DNA of 64,000 bases from assembly GCA_024663395.1 (NCBI GenBank), contig JANFAH010000027.1, positions 496,001 to 560,000 on the forward strand, read 5' to 3'. This document shows, piece by piece, positions 52,984 to 63,950 of the stretch; position 1 is the first letter of the stretch, and the number at the start of each line of letters is the position of its first letter. Position numbers and translations under genes: made by a program. The notes beneath the pieces are model-generated. The model ran no database searches. It saw only the letters and a program-made list of their open reading frames with translations, and had not been told where the DNA came from. The DNA is from Pisolithus tinctorius (Eukaryota > Basidiomycota > Agaricomycetes > Boletales > Pisolithaceae).

Positions 52984-55420
52984 GTGCTCTCGGAGGTTAA
53001 GCTCAACACATCCGCTCTTTGTAACCCGAATAGTCTTATGCCTACCATTTCTCTAGCATCCTACAACGAGCCGGCGTTCCTGGTACTTGTCGACTCCAGC
53101 TCTATACACTGTTTTATAGATATAAAGTTTGCAAATAAAATCTCTGTTCCCCTTTACTCCATCCTGCCGGTCCAGCTTCGGCTGTTTGACAGCACATCCA
53201 ACTTGGTCATCACCCAGGCAGCAGACCTCATCTTCATTTTTCCCTCTGGCGATGCAACCCTGGTCACCCTCTATGCAACCCCACTGGACTCCGAGTGCAA
53301 GGCAGTCTTAGGATACAACTGGCTCACCCAACACAATCCGTCGATTGACTGGGTCTCGAGCAGTATTAGATTCCAGATGCCTGTACAATGAGTGCCAGAC
53401 CCCCCGATGTCACCCTCTGACCCCAATCCTTTGGCTCCTGGACCGGCCACCCTCGGCTCTAACGAGCATCTGACCCCGCAATTAGAGAAACCGGTTGCAC
53501 TGGGCTTGACTTGCCCACCTATTGCCCTCATCAATGCCGCAGCCTATGTCCGGGCATGTAAACTCGAAGGGTCTTCTCAGTTCAGCCTCCAGCTCCATCC
53601 CTTGGCCCTCACCTCTCTTCGGTCTTCAAAAGTAGAAGATGCACCGAACCTCTCTGGCATTCCACCAGAGTACCATGAGTACACCGACGTGTTCAGTAAA
53701 TCCAAAGCCACTACCCTAGCACCCCACCGAGAACATGATCTTAAGATCGAGCTGGAAGGAGACTCATCACCACCCCTCGGCCCTATCTACTCCCTGTCAC
53801 CGGTAGAGCTTGAAGCTCTCCAGGCCTTCCTAGATGAGCATCTGGCTACTGGGTTCATCCAACTGACCTCTTCCCCCCATGGAGCACTGGTCCTCTTTGT
53901 CAAGAAGAAGGATGGCTCCCTTCAGCTTTGTGTCGACTTCTGGGGCTTGAACAAGATCACCAAAAAGGACCGGTACCCACTCCCCCTCATCACTGACCTC
54001 CTGGACTCGCCATCCCGGGCCAAGGTTTACACCAAAATCAACCTCAGGCATGCATATCACCTAGTCCGGATTGCCGATGGTGATGAGTGGAAGACCACAT
54101 TCCACACTCAGTATGGCTCTTTTGAGTGGCTTGTCATGCCCTTCGGTCTGTCCAATGCTTCGTCAACACAGTGTTCACCGACCTCCTAGACGTGTGCATC
54201 ATGGTCTACCTGGACGACATACTCATCTACTCCAACGACAAGAACTCACACCGGCAGCATGTTAAAGAGGTCCTGCACCAACTCTGGAAACATGGCCTGT
54301 ATGCCAAACCAGAAAAATGTGAGTTCCATTCTGAATCGGTAGAATACCTAGGCTACTGTCTTTTGCTGACCGGCCTCACCATGTCCGGCGAAAAGATCAA
54401 AGCTGTCTGTGACTGGCCCAAACCCCAGAAGGTCAAGGACATTCAGTCCTTCCTAGGCTTCGCCAACTTCTACCGATGCTTCATCTATAACTACTCAGAC
54501 ATCGTTGTCCCCTTGACCCGCCTCACACAAAAAAACATACCCTGGAACTTCTCTGAGGAGTGCCAATCGGCCTTCAATATGCTCAAAGAAGCTTTCACCA
54601 CTGCTCCTGTCCTTACCCACTTCATTCCCAGCACTCAACTCACAGTGGAAACCGATGCTTCGGACTATGCCGTCGCTGGCATACTGTCCATCACTGGTGA
54701 AGACAACCAACTTCGCCCAGTCACCTTTTACTCTCGGACACTGTCTGCACCGGAGCTCAACTATGACACCCACAATAAGGAGCTGCTCACTATCTTTGAG
54801 GCCTTCCAGGCCTGGAGACACTACTTGGAGGGTTCTCCTATACCCATTGATGTGGTCACTGACCACAAAAACCTTGAATACTTTTCAACCTCTAAGGTAC
54901 TCACATGCTGGCAAGCCCGGTGGTCCGAGTACCTGTCACAATTCAACCTCGTCATCCATTTCCGCCCAGGTAAGCTCGGTGCCAAGCCCAACGCTCTCAC
55001 TAGACAATGGGACATCTACCCCAGAGAGGGGGATAGGGGCTATGCCCAAGCAAACCCCCACAACCTCCAACTGGTGTTCATGCAAGAACAGTTGGTCTCG
55101 GCTCTCCACGCCACATGCTTGGAGTACCCCGTACTACGTGCCAGCCTTCTAATGGACGTAGAGCAACTCCACAATGAAATACTCGCCACACTACCCTCAG
55201 ACCCACTATCCCAACACTGACTCACAGACACCTCTGACCCTCGGTGGTCGGTTGACAGTACTGGTCTGCTACGCCTTGATAACCGGATCTATGTACCAGA
55301 TGCCAACGACCTTCGGCTCAAGGTTCTTCGGTATAAGCATGATCACCTGCTGTCAGGACACTTCGGCCAGAATCGGACATTGGAACTGATCCAGTGAGAG
55401 TACACCTGGCCCGGCGTCCA
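52984..55420 (+). pseudogene. Pol of Y: protease, reverse transcriptase, RNase H
   Basis: Protease reads VLVDSSSIHCFID: Gly of the DSG motif is Ser. TGA at 53389. RT first half to MPFGLSNAS (54165), where 19 bp are missing relative to X (loss between two CCAATGCT copies), shifting the frame. The second half (54126-55220 frame) has VYLDDILIYSND, CEFHSESVEYLGY, SFLGFANFYRCFI. RNase H is open: VETDASDYAVAGIL, ELNYDTHNKELLTIFEAF, VVTDHKNLEYF. Another TGA at 55218, then RIYVPDANDL and the HDHLLSGHFGQNRTLEL zinc-binding start up to the solo LTR. Confidence 0.9.
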
Positions 55421-56155
55421 TGTCAAGTCTGGGCCTACTCCAACCAACTCCGACACTTAACAAGGTCTGGGGAGGGGTCCAGAAGCAAGTCCAACACGAA
55501 TGAACAGAACTCTGACTAGCGGAGTGTTGGCAGGAACGAAGACCACTGAAGTAAAGGTGGCATGGAGTGAGGGCATCGGGTTTAGCTTGTGCGCTACCCC
55601 CTTGCACGATCTCAGCCCTCGTATTTCAGAGGGAGAGTACAGACGGAGAGTCGGAGATAACTCCGACAGTCAGAGGTCAGAGACAGAGGGAGTAGGAACT
55701 AAGTTGATATTTGTACTGAGGAACAGCGGAGTATGTTACATGCTTTTATACCACTATGGAAGTACAGTAACCAGAATCGGAACTGACATATGGAGACCCA
55801 GAAATTTTCAAGTGAAAACTTCCTAGACGATGAATGAAGGGTAGACGGAGGACATACGAACGGGTAACATAGAACATCCAGAAAAGGAAACAGTCCAGAT
55901 GCTGGACCATGCAGTGCATGCACTGCGGAGTACCTGACTGTGTGCTGTCAGGGAGAAGTCCGAAGGCAGCCACATGACCACTCAGAGAGCGGTCTGCTTG
56001 GTCTGGTAGGAGAACAACACAAGTCTGACAGCAGTCAGAGCAGAGATGGTTTGTAGACAATAGAGGGTGGGCAGAGTTGGTGCAGAGTGAGCGAATGATC
56101 GGCGGAAGAGGGTGTGAAGCGAGTAAGGACCTAGAGTGAATGCACGGTTATGACA
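55421..56155 (-). mobile_element. Solo LTR of the B family inside Y
   Basis: 735 bp, plus strand TGTCAAGTCTGGGCC to GGTTATGACA, same family as 16736-17468. TSD GTCCA (55416-55420 and 56156-56160). It keeps CpGs that are TG or CA in the two B LTRs, so it is younger or less mutated. Its R-region (ATATTTGTACT at 55707-55717 on plus) matches the B primer-binding site exactly. Confidence 0.94.
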
Positions 56156-57361
56156 GTCCACACCTTCATCAAAGAGTACGTGAGGTCCTGCACTATGTGC
56201 ACAAGAGCCAAAACACCCAGACACCGACCATACGGCACCCTGAAACAACTGCCGATACTGGAAAAGCCATGGAATTCCATTTCTATGGATTTCATTGAGC
56301 ACCTACCGGCATCCGGTGGTCACACCACTATCCTGGTGGTCATGGACCAACTATCCAAGCAGGCTGTGTTCATACCCACCCACGACACTATTACCTCCCC
56401 CAAGCTTGCTAAGCTCTTTCTACTCCATGTCTTCTCAAAACACGGTGTCCCAGCACATGTAACCTCCGACCAAGGCTCTGAATTTGTCTCTCACTTCTTC
56501 CGGTCCTTGGGTAAAGCGCTGGATATGTGCCTACACTTCACTTCTGGATACCACCCAGAAGGAGATGGCCAAACCAAATGAGCAAACCAGACCTTGGAAC
56601 AGTACCTCCGGGTATATTGCAACTACCAACAGGACAACTGGGCCGAGTTACTTCCATTGGCCGAGTTTGCCTACAACAATGCCCCAAGTGCCACCACCAG
56701 TGTCTCCCCTTTCTTCACCAACAAGGGCTACCACCCTAACCTCTCAGTCTTCCCCGAAAGGGACTTATCCTCGGTACAGGCTAGGGACTATGCCGTGGAC
56801 CTAGATGAACTACACCAGTTCCTACAAGAAGAGATGGCACTAGCCCAAGCCAGATACCAAGGTCCAGCAGATGCGAAAAGGCTACTGGTGCCTGAGATCA
56901 ACCTCAGCAACCAGGTCTATGTCAAAGCCAAGTACTTCCGGACCACAAGACCATCACAGAAACTCGCAGACAAGAACCTAGGCCCTTACCCAGTAATAGC
57001 CCAACCTGGCACCCACTCATTCACCCTTCGCCTCCCAGACTCCATGCGTGCGGTACACTTGGTGTTCCACGTATCACAGTTAGAACTGGCACACCCCAAC
57101 ACCATTCCGAACCAAACTCAGCCACCACCACCTCCAGTTGAGGTCGACGGTGAACCAGAGTACGAGATCGCTGAGATCCTCGACTCAAAGGTAGACCGAC
57201 AACGGAGGTGTAAGCTACAGTACCTGGTACACTGGGCTGGCTATGAGGGCACCGATGAAGAAACATCCTGGCTACCGGCCACCGAGCTGGGTAATGCTGA
57301 AGAGCTGCTCGCTGCATTTCATGCCACCTACCCTGGTAAACCCGGTCCAGTCACTAGTTAA
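56156..57361 (+). pseudogene. Integrase and chromodomain of Y, one TGA
   Basis: Continues the frame after the solo LTR: TFIKEYVRSCTMCTRAK (the two Cys of HHCC), SISMDFIEHL (first D), HVTSDQGSEFVSHF (second D), EGDGQTK then TGA where QTER is expected (the catalytic E is read as K), then LEQYLRVYCNYQQDNWAELL, VYVKAKYFRTTRPSQKL, VFHVSQLELA, and a chromodomain (EYEIAEILDSKVDRQRRCKL; WAGYEGTDEETSWLPATEL). It ends PGPVTS-stop. Confidence 0.92.
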
Positions 57362-57487
57362 AACATGCCTTTCTCTTCCTTCTCCCTTGTTTCCTTACTC
57401 TTGTTTTTTTTTTTTTCTTACTATACCAAGGACGGTTCATTCCACTAGTACTATGTACATACATCGGCATTTGGTCCTAACCAGTTT

Positions 57488-58558
57488 TCACTCGGAGTCC
57501 CCCTCGAACACCTCCCCGTTGCTCGCCCGAAGCTCCTTTTCCTCCCCACTCCCCGAGTCAGACCACCGACCCTTCATGTGTACGTCCTCGGGCCAGCACA
57601 TGACCCCCTCATCCAACTCCACCCCTGCTCTTTCATGATCCGACTGGAGGCTCTCGAGCTCCAGGTCTGCCATGTCTGAGTGCAGCTCTTCACTGGACTC
57701 AGACGACGGGGTGGACGGGCAGAGAGCGAACTTGAACTCACCCAGTAAATCACCCAGCCAACTATTGAATCGGCACTGGGTCCCCCTCCTGGCTCGCATC
57801 TTGGCAGTTTGACGGTCCATGGCTGCTGCAATCAGCTCGAAACCTTTGACCACTGCCGCAACCAGAGGGTCGGAGGAGGCGGTGGTGGGTGCAACCACTC
57901 CCGAGGGGCTGGCTTCTGACTCACCGGGCACCCCAGACTCGGTTCAGGTAACTTTCTTCTTCTCCCCGGCCCTCGGCGATGTAGCATCCTCCGGTGCTCT
58001 TTTCTTCCCAGCCTTCGCCCCAGCCTCTTCAATCTCGGGCTCCACTCCCTCGGGCAACTCACATTTGACCTTCATCTCAGTGCACCGGTCACACGTCCTC
58101 TTCTTGCGCTTACTCTGTTGTGTGCGACTAAAGGTGCATGGCACCCACCCCTTCTCACACTGTTGGCACAATACGGTGTTCACAACACCAGTACTCATAG
58201 CCTGCGCCTTGCCCTTCAGCTCCCCTGTCTTCTGTTGCGCCTGGATCTCCTGTTCCCGGCATTTGGCTTCCAACCGCTCCTGCTCCTTCCTCTCGGCCTC
58301 CATCCACTCCCTTTCATGCTGCTCGGCTTCCAACCGCTCCCTCTTGCGCTGCTTGGCCTCCAGTCGCTCTCTCTCGAGCCTCTCCACCTCCAACCGAGTG
58401 GCCTCTTCCCTCAATGCCTTGCGCCACTTGCGCTCAGCCATCTTGGCCCGGATGTCAGCCTCCTTGTCATCACTGGTGATCTGGAGTTCGGGTGTGGTGG
58501 CCTTCTGGAAGGCAGATGAGTCGGTGGGTATGCGTGGGGAGGCTTGATGAGAAGGCAT
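57488..58558 (-). pseudogene. Antisense accessory gene of chromovirus Y: coiled coil, Zn2Cys6-type cluster, acidic tail
   Basis: Opposite strand to gag-pol, between chromodomain and 3' LTR. ATG 58558 (MPSHQASPRI), about 140 bp inside the 3' LTR edge; about 356 codons with a single TGA at 57944-57946. Residues 30-105 form a highly charged coiled coil (ERLEAKQRKRERLEAEQHER). Then CQQCEKGWVPC and, after 14 residues, CDRCTEMKVKC: CX2CX6C-X14-CX2CX6C, the exact fungal Zn(II)2Cys6 spacing, with a basic KRKKR in the linker. A basic stretch (KAGKKRAPE) follows, then a helical segment and an acidic C-terminus. No conserved pol frame explains this region on the other strand. A DNA-binding regulator is the obvious guess, without direct proof. 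Confidence 0.8.
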
Positions 58559-58685
58559 GATGAAGAAGTCAGAAGAAAACAGTCTTCGCAAAAATGCACC
58601 TTTTAACCCCAGGGAACATGTGTTCTATCAGCATGGTGACTGCCGACCTTGTGTACCTTAGGGCAGGTCTTGAGGGCTCGACCCT

Positions 58686-58698
58686 AAGGGGGGGATAC
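58686..58698 (+). promoter_or_regulatory. Polypurine tract of Y
   Basis: AAGGGGGGGATAC directly before the 3' LTR. Confidence 0.75.
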
Positions 58699-59186
58699 TG
58701 TCATATACCGGGAAACCCATGGGTCGGTCTTAGGTTCAAAACACCAGGTCAACACCAACTGCTGAAATGAGCTCTGTTTTCTTACTATACTTTTCTAGTT
58801 AGGCTCTGTACTGCCCTCACTTGTGCTGGGGCAGTGTCTGTCTTTGGCTCTCTGATCCCTGCCTTCTCGTTTAAACCTTTAGTTAGTTCTTTGCACAGCT
58901 ATTTAGTTCCTCACCAGTAACCCCGGCCTTCAGGTTGCCAGTCTTCGGTATATATACTCTACATACGTTGTACTTTGTTCCTTAGTCTGAATATCAACTT
59001 AGTTCACCCCAAGTCCCCAGCTTAAGCCTGAGTTGACCCTCAGCTTTCGCTCCTGATCCCCCCTCGGCTTTCTCTGACTTCAACCCGGCTTGCACAAGGG
59101 TCTAGCACACGAGCTAAGACCAAGGGTTGTTGCACCCAACGCTCGGCCTTCGGCCTTCAACCCCTGACCCAGTCACAGACTTAACA
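58699..59186 (+). repeat. 3' LTR of Y (488 bp)
   Basis: Pairs with 51032-51519. Its left part lies upstream of the antisense gene and could hold that gene's promoter. Confidence 0.95.
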
Positions 59187-60340
59187 CTAAGGTTCCCTGC
59201 CATTGGCCTTATGGCCTCCTCAAGCAACTCCCAGTGCTGGAGAAACCATGGAACTCCATATCTATGGATTTCATTGAGCAACTTCTGGCCTCAACTGGCT
59301 TCACAGCCATCCTTGTTGTAGTTGACTGGCTTTCCAAGCAGGCCATATTCATCCCCACCCACAACACCATCACAGCCCCAGAACTCGCCAGGTTATTCCT
59401 ACTCCATGTCTTTTCGAAGCATGGAGTGCTGGCCCATGTAACCTCAGACCGAGGCTTGGAGTTTGTCTCCCACTTCTTCTGGTCACTCGGTAAGGCCTTA
59501 GACATGCACTTACATTTCACCTCGGGCTACCACCCCGAAGGAGATGGCCAGACTGAGAGGACCAACCAGACCCTGGAACAGTATCTCTGAGTGTACTGCA
59601 ACTACCAGCAGGACAACTGGGCTGACTTACTACCCCTGGCCAAATTTGCTTACAATAATGCCCCTAGCACTACTACTGGTGTTTCCCCTTTCTTCGCTAA
59701 TAAGGGCTACCATCCCAACATCTCTGCAGTGTACCCAGAGTGCAACCTTACCTCTGCTCGGGCTTGTGACTATGCAGTCAACTTAGACTCACTGCATCAA
59801 TACCTATGGGAAGAAATGACCCTAGCACAACAGCACTATCAAGGACTGGCCAATGCTAAATGCATGCTGGCTCCAGACTTCAAGGTTGGTGACCAGGTAT
59901 ATGTCAAAGCCAAATACTTCCAGTCTACCTGGCCTTCCAAGAAGCTCTTGGAGAAGAACCTTGGACTGTACCCAGTCATAGCTCAGGCTGGTACCCACTC
60001 ATTCACACTGTGCCTGCTGGACTCAATGTGCACAGTACACCCAGTCTTCCATGTCTCCCAACTCAAGCTGGCCATCCCTAATACCATCCCGAACCGGACT
60101 CAACCACCACCCCCACCAGTTGAAGTTGACAGTGAACTAGAGTTTGAGGTAGCAGAAATCCTTGACTCCAAGGTTGATTGGCATCACTGGTGTTGGCTTC
60201 AATACTTAGTCCGGTGGACTGGCTATGAGGGGACTGATGAAGAAACCACTTGGGTACTAGCTATGGAGCTAGACAATGCCTCTGAACTCATACAAGAATT
60301 CCACTCCTGCTACCCTAATAAACCCAGCCCCTTCCAATGA
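59187..60340 (+). pseudogene. Integrase core and chromodomain of X, one TGA
   Basis: The frame resumes after Y: PYGLLKQLPVLEKPW-type linker (read here as WPYGLLKQLPVLEKPW), SISMDFIEQL, HVTSDRGLEFVSHF, EGDGQTERTNQTLEQYL (D, D and E all kept), then TGA at 59588-59590, YCNYQQDNWADLLPLAKFAY, VYVKAKYFQSTWPSKKL, VFHVSQLKLA, and a chromodomain (EFEVAEILDSKVDWHHW; WTGYEGTDEETTWVLAMEL). Natural-looking stop at 60338. Confidence 0.92.
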
Positions 60341-60439
60341 GGACTGGCTGCAACCAGCCTCAGTTTCTGTTCTGTTTTCTATTGGTATCTAGTTTTCCTT
60401 TGATCTCTTACTTACCTTGTTTCTCTTTCTTGTTTTCCC

Positions 60440-61603
60440 TTACTTTACTGTATGACACCGAGACCGGACACCACACATGACATTCACAGAAGAAAAAAAA
60501 AAAAAAACCACAAGGCCCTATGCTAAGGTACTGCTCACCCTCAGCCATGGCTTCATCCTCCCCCTCGGTCCCCTCCTCTTCATCCTTGCCATGGGTTTTC
60601 AGCCATTCAGCCTCCTCATGCAACTCATCCAAGTCAAACTTGGATGACCCTGAGTCCAAAGGGGTGACTGCCACCCTGAAGCCATAGGATTTGTCAAGAA
60701 TTGACTGGAGTGCATCAGCAATGTGGCCCAAGTTTTCGACCATGGTCTCATGAAGTTCGAAGAGCCCTGCCAAATTGTTGGCAATGAGCCCTGCAACATT
60801 GATGAGCTGCTTGAGCTTGTCCTCTAAGCCCAAGGGTCCCCCCGCACTGACCTTCCTCACCCCATTCCCACTGGCTTCGGGCTCGTCAATTTCCAGTACC
60901 TTGATCAGTTTCGATTTTGCCCATTTCCTCTGGCTAAGCCTGGGCTCAGGCATCCCATCATCAGCCTTCTGCTTCTTCCCTTTGTTGACCTTGTAGGTGA
61001 CCTTGGGACCAGCCTCAGAGTCCTTCCTGTCTCCAGGCCACTGGCATTTGCCCTTCGACTGGTTGCAGTGGACACAGGCAACCCATTTTTTGTTGCTGTC
61101 CATGAGGAATTTGCAGACAACTTGAGCCCAGGCACAGCGCATGCAGCTAAAAAAGAATGTCAAGAGAAGAACACACAGGATGGGGAGGGTACTCACCCAG
61201 GGTCCATAACCACCTTTTTTACTTTGCCGGCCTTGCTACCACCGGCCCCAGCTTTGTTACCCTTCCCAGCCTTGGCCTTGTGTCTTCACTCAGCCTCCCT
61301 TTCCACCTTGGCCTTGTGTCTCTCTTCCTCCTTGTGCACCCTTTGCTCCTTGGCCTCCCATGCTATCCTTTCAGCCTCAACTCACTCCCTCTCCACTCAC
61401 TTGGCCTCAAGCCAAGCCTGTTCCTCCCACTGGGCTTGTTCAGCTGCCTTTCACCTCTTCCTTTCCTTCGATTTGGCCTTCATCACCTCTTCCTCATCAT
61501 CAGTGTCATACCTAATCTTGTCATCAGGTACTTGGGTCCAGTTGATGATGGCCCAGCCCTCATTGTTGTTATCGGCAGTGACAATCAGCCTTGCTTTGGA
61601 CAT
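60440..61603 (-). pseudogene. Antisense accessory gene of chromovirus X: three exons, Zn2Cys6-type cluster
   Basis: ATG 61603 (MSKARLIVTADNN), 142 bp from the 3' LTR. Exon 1 (61603-61197) encodes an acidic start, then a charged coiled coil carrying several TGA codons where Arg fits. Intron 1 (61196-61147, GTGAGT...TTTTAG, 50 bp). Exon 2 (61146-60539) opens with CMRCAWAQVVC and, after 12 residues, CVHCNQSKGKC: CX2CX6C-X12-CX2CX6C, exact Zn(II)2Cys6 spacing. Then basic and helical parts (LIANNLAGLFELHETMVENL) and an acidic end (DEEEGTEGEDEAMAE). Intron 2 (60538-60448, GTGAGC...ATACAG) leads to a two-codon last exon and TAA. The frame holds over both junctions, 1023 coding bases in total. Homologous in layout to the genes in Y and B. 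Confidence 0.8.
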
Positions 61604-61731
61604 GATGAGGAGGATGTGAAAGAAAGAGCACAAAGGGCTTAGCAAGCCACAAGTATCAGTTTTTTTCAAACTCAGCCAAGTTTTTGGACTCAGCCTACCA
61701 CTCCCACAGGGGTCTCATGGGTTCAACCCCT

Positions 61732-61744
61732 AAGAGGGGGATAC
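61732..61744 (+). promoter_or_regulatory. Polypurine tract of X
   Basis: AAGAGGGGGATAC directly before the 3' LTR. Confidence 0.75.
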
Positions 61745-62267
61745 TGTCATAGCCATGCCTTGACCCCAGCTGGACTTTGCACTCATTCAGTCTGGCCTCA
61801 GCCTCACCTGTCCCCTATCCCCAGTTAGTCTAGTGTGGTGAACACTGCTTTGCAGTGTCTGTCACTTCGGTTGAATCCTGCCCAGTCTTGTCCCCAGTCC
61901 ACCCTGTCCCGGTCTCCATCACATTAGTCATACATTACTAATCCTTGTCTTACCAAATTTCTTAGCAATCTTTGCGAGACTGGCATTACCAGTCTCCATA
62001 CTATAGTTGTCTCTAGTATATAAACTTGTAGATACTTGGCCTGTACTTCCTCAGTCTGAAATCAACTAAGTTTACTCTGATAACCCTGCCTCAGGCCTCA
62101 GACTTGGACTGAGACCCATGCAAGGGAATAGTGCTGCAACCTCAGTTGCTAAGTCCAAACAGTCCAACCATCTGTATCTTCGACTCCCCTCCTGATCCTG
62201 CCCCCTCGGCCTTGTGCCCACTTTGGTCTCCAGTCCAGACTCAACCCAGACAATCATGAACTTGACA
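61745..62267 (+). repeat. 3' LTR of X (523 bp)
   Basis: Pairs with 45517-46044; differs by a small deletion near 61785 and scattered transitions. Confidence 0.94.
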
Positions 62268-62272
62268 GCTGG

Positions 62273-62577
62273 CCATTACCCTTCATACTTAGTTTGCTTG
62301 TTCAAATTTGGACCATTGTCTTTCCTAGTGTAGAACATTAGTGAGCACCATAATATGAAAGGAACATAAACTAGAATATGGCAAGAGCGCCATGGCTCTT
62401 TGAGTGCATCGAGACCATAAGACTGCTGCTGCATTGAGCAAAGGTTCCAAATTCCAGTGATAATCGATCCATTTCGATTGACTTCCCACCATTTTCCCCT
62501 TCATCTTATCTAAGCTACCCTGCACATTCCTTCCATTTTTCCTCCCCCCATCTTTCTCCTTCTCGCCCCTTGCTCCC
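62273..62577. other. No gene recognised
   Basis: Flank of X. C/T-rich towards the right (62510-62577), as upstream of many fungal coding starts. Confidence 0.35.
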
Positions 62578-62937
62578 ATGTCGTCCAACCCCAACAACTC
62601 ACCTCCCAACATTGGCATCCCAGCTGACAACCTCATGCATGCCACCTCTGTCCTCCAGCTCTTGCTGGGATCATTGCAAGGAGATACAGAGTCAAGAAAT
62701 GCGCTGTTAGTGTGTCTGGGGTCTTTGATGGTGCATGGTCTTTTTCTTTTCCTTGATGGTCATTCTGTTGACACTACCTGTTGTCACAGGGCCCTTTGCT
62801 GGCTCCTATGGCTCCCAAACCTCAAGCCATCTCTTCTCCTGCACTACCGGTTGATGCTCTTCCCATTGAAATTGTTCAAGATGACTGCCATGTGCAAGGT
62901 GTCAACAGCCAGAATGACTCACTGTCCTGACTTGTAA
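62578..62937 (+). other. Possible 5' end of an unidentified gene or gag
   Basis: ATG 62578 follows a long pyrimidine stretch and opens MSSNPNNSPPNIGIPADNL...LLLGSLQGD. A GTGTGT...GTCACAG intron (about 62711-62788) would lead to a Pro/Ala-rich peptide (GPLLAPMAPKPQ). The frame meets the end of the minus-strand gypsy fragment at about 62930, so the gene is truncated there. Low certainty. Confidence 0.3.
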
Positions 62938-63950
62938 TCTATTGGTTTTAATGCTGGTGAGTTGGTGAGTGCTTCCTTCAAGTTGTCCATTGCTGCTTCA
63001 TGTACTTCATCAAATCTGAAGACTACTCCCTTCTTGGTCAATTCAATCAACAGTTTTGCCCTTTTTGCATAGTCCCAGATGAAGATGCAACAGTAGCTGC
63101 AGAGGCCTAAAAAGCCTTGCACTTCTGTGACATTCTTGCAGTAGGGCCAATCTTGAATCTTCTGTACTTTGGATTCATTGGGTATTTTGCCTTTGTATGA
63201 AACCTTGTGTCCCACTACAGTGATAGATGGGACTGCCACTGCAAATTTCTTTGCAGAGATGGTAGCTCCAACATGCTCGAGGCAATGTAGAACTTGATTA
63301 GTACTGATGAGGTGCTCCCATACAAACCTCCTGATTCCTGAATTCCCTTCAATTGTTTCATATGTTCCATCCTCTTGCATGTACCTCAATCACAGTCCTT
63401 TTACTGGTATGTCATCAATAAACAGCATGGTTACTTCTGGCATTTCCTTCCTGAGTGTAAATGACACATCCCCATGGAACACTTGTACAGCATTTGTATA
63501 GCCCATGGGGAGTTTGGTCAACCTGAACATGCTGATTGGCATTTGAAAGGTCATAAGGTCATGATAGTCTTTGTGGATTACTTGGTGGTTGTAACTGACC
63601 ATAAGGTCATACATGCTGTACACCGAGTGTCCTGCAAACTCTTCTGCAATACTGTCCATGTGTGGGGGAACTCCTGAATCCTGTATTGAGACTGCATTGA
63701 GCAGCTGTAAGTCGTGGACCAGCCACAGTGATTGCCCATCCTTCTTCACTATGCAAAACCATCTCGATCGATAAGACAAAGTTGATGGTTCGTAAACTCC
63801 TGCTGTGATCTTCTCCTTGATTATTTGCACAACATCCCCATAGATTGCCAGTGGAATGGGAATATTCCGATACACCCATGGCTTGTGCAGGACTGTCAGA
63901 ATCTTGAGAGGTGGGAACATATCTTCTTGGAATGTCCCCCTTTCACTCAT
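62919..63950 (-). pseudogene. Reverse transcriptase of a further Ty3/gypsy lineage, truncated both sides
   Basis: Two adjoining open pieces with a stop between them near 63390. RT blocks: WVYRNIPIPLAIYGDVVQII, ITAGVYEPSTLSYRSRWF, VKKDGQSLWLVHDLQLLNAV, YDLMVSYNHQVI, FRLTKLPMGYTNAVQVFHGD, catalytic TMLFIDDIPVKG (FIDD), then IRRFVWEHL, VGHKVSYKGKIP, VTEVQGFLGL. The differing RT signature places it apart from A, B, C, X and Y. The 3' side is lost at about 62930, the 5' side leaves the window. Confidence 0.85.

Larger units (their letters stand above)
51032..59186 (+). mobile_element. Ty3/gypsy chromovirus Y, nested in X
   Basis: 8155 bp with 488-bp LTRs and TSD CTAAG (51027-51031 and 59187-59191). 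Gag, PR, RT, RNase H, integrase, chromodomain, antisense gene, PPT, LTR. The solo LTR 55421-56155 interrupts integrase. Y keeps more CpG than X, A or B, in line with its younger position. Confidence 0.95.
45517..62267 (+). mobile_element. Ty3/gypsy chromovirus X with nested Tc1-type element and chromovirus Y
   Basis: 16751 bp between the TSDs GCTGG (45512-45516 and 62268-62272). Order: LTR, PBS, gag, PR, RT, RNase H, [Tc1-type element 49836-50848], integrase start, [chromovirus Y 51032-59186], integrase core, chromodomain, antisense gene, PPT, LTR. Without insertions it is about 7.6 kb. Integrase catalytic residues and RT YLDD are kept, but pol has six premature TGA codons. Confidence 0.95.

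Noticed and set aside
57819..58547. 242-codon plus-strand frame opposite the Y antisense gene
   Set aside because: Leu/Ser/Cys-rich mirror of a charged coiled coil. The minus strand has the motif order shared with X and B, so I took that strand as coding.
61068..61642. 183- and 161-codon plus-strand frames near the 3' end of X
   Set aside because: Same reason: complement of the X antisense gene, which is supported by two in-frame introns and a Zn2Cys6 pattern.
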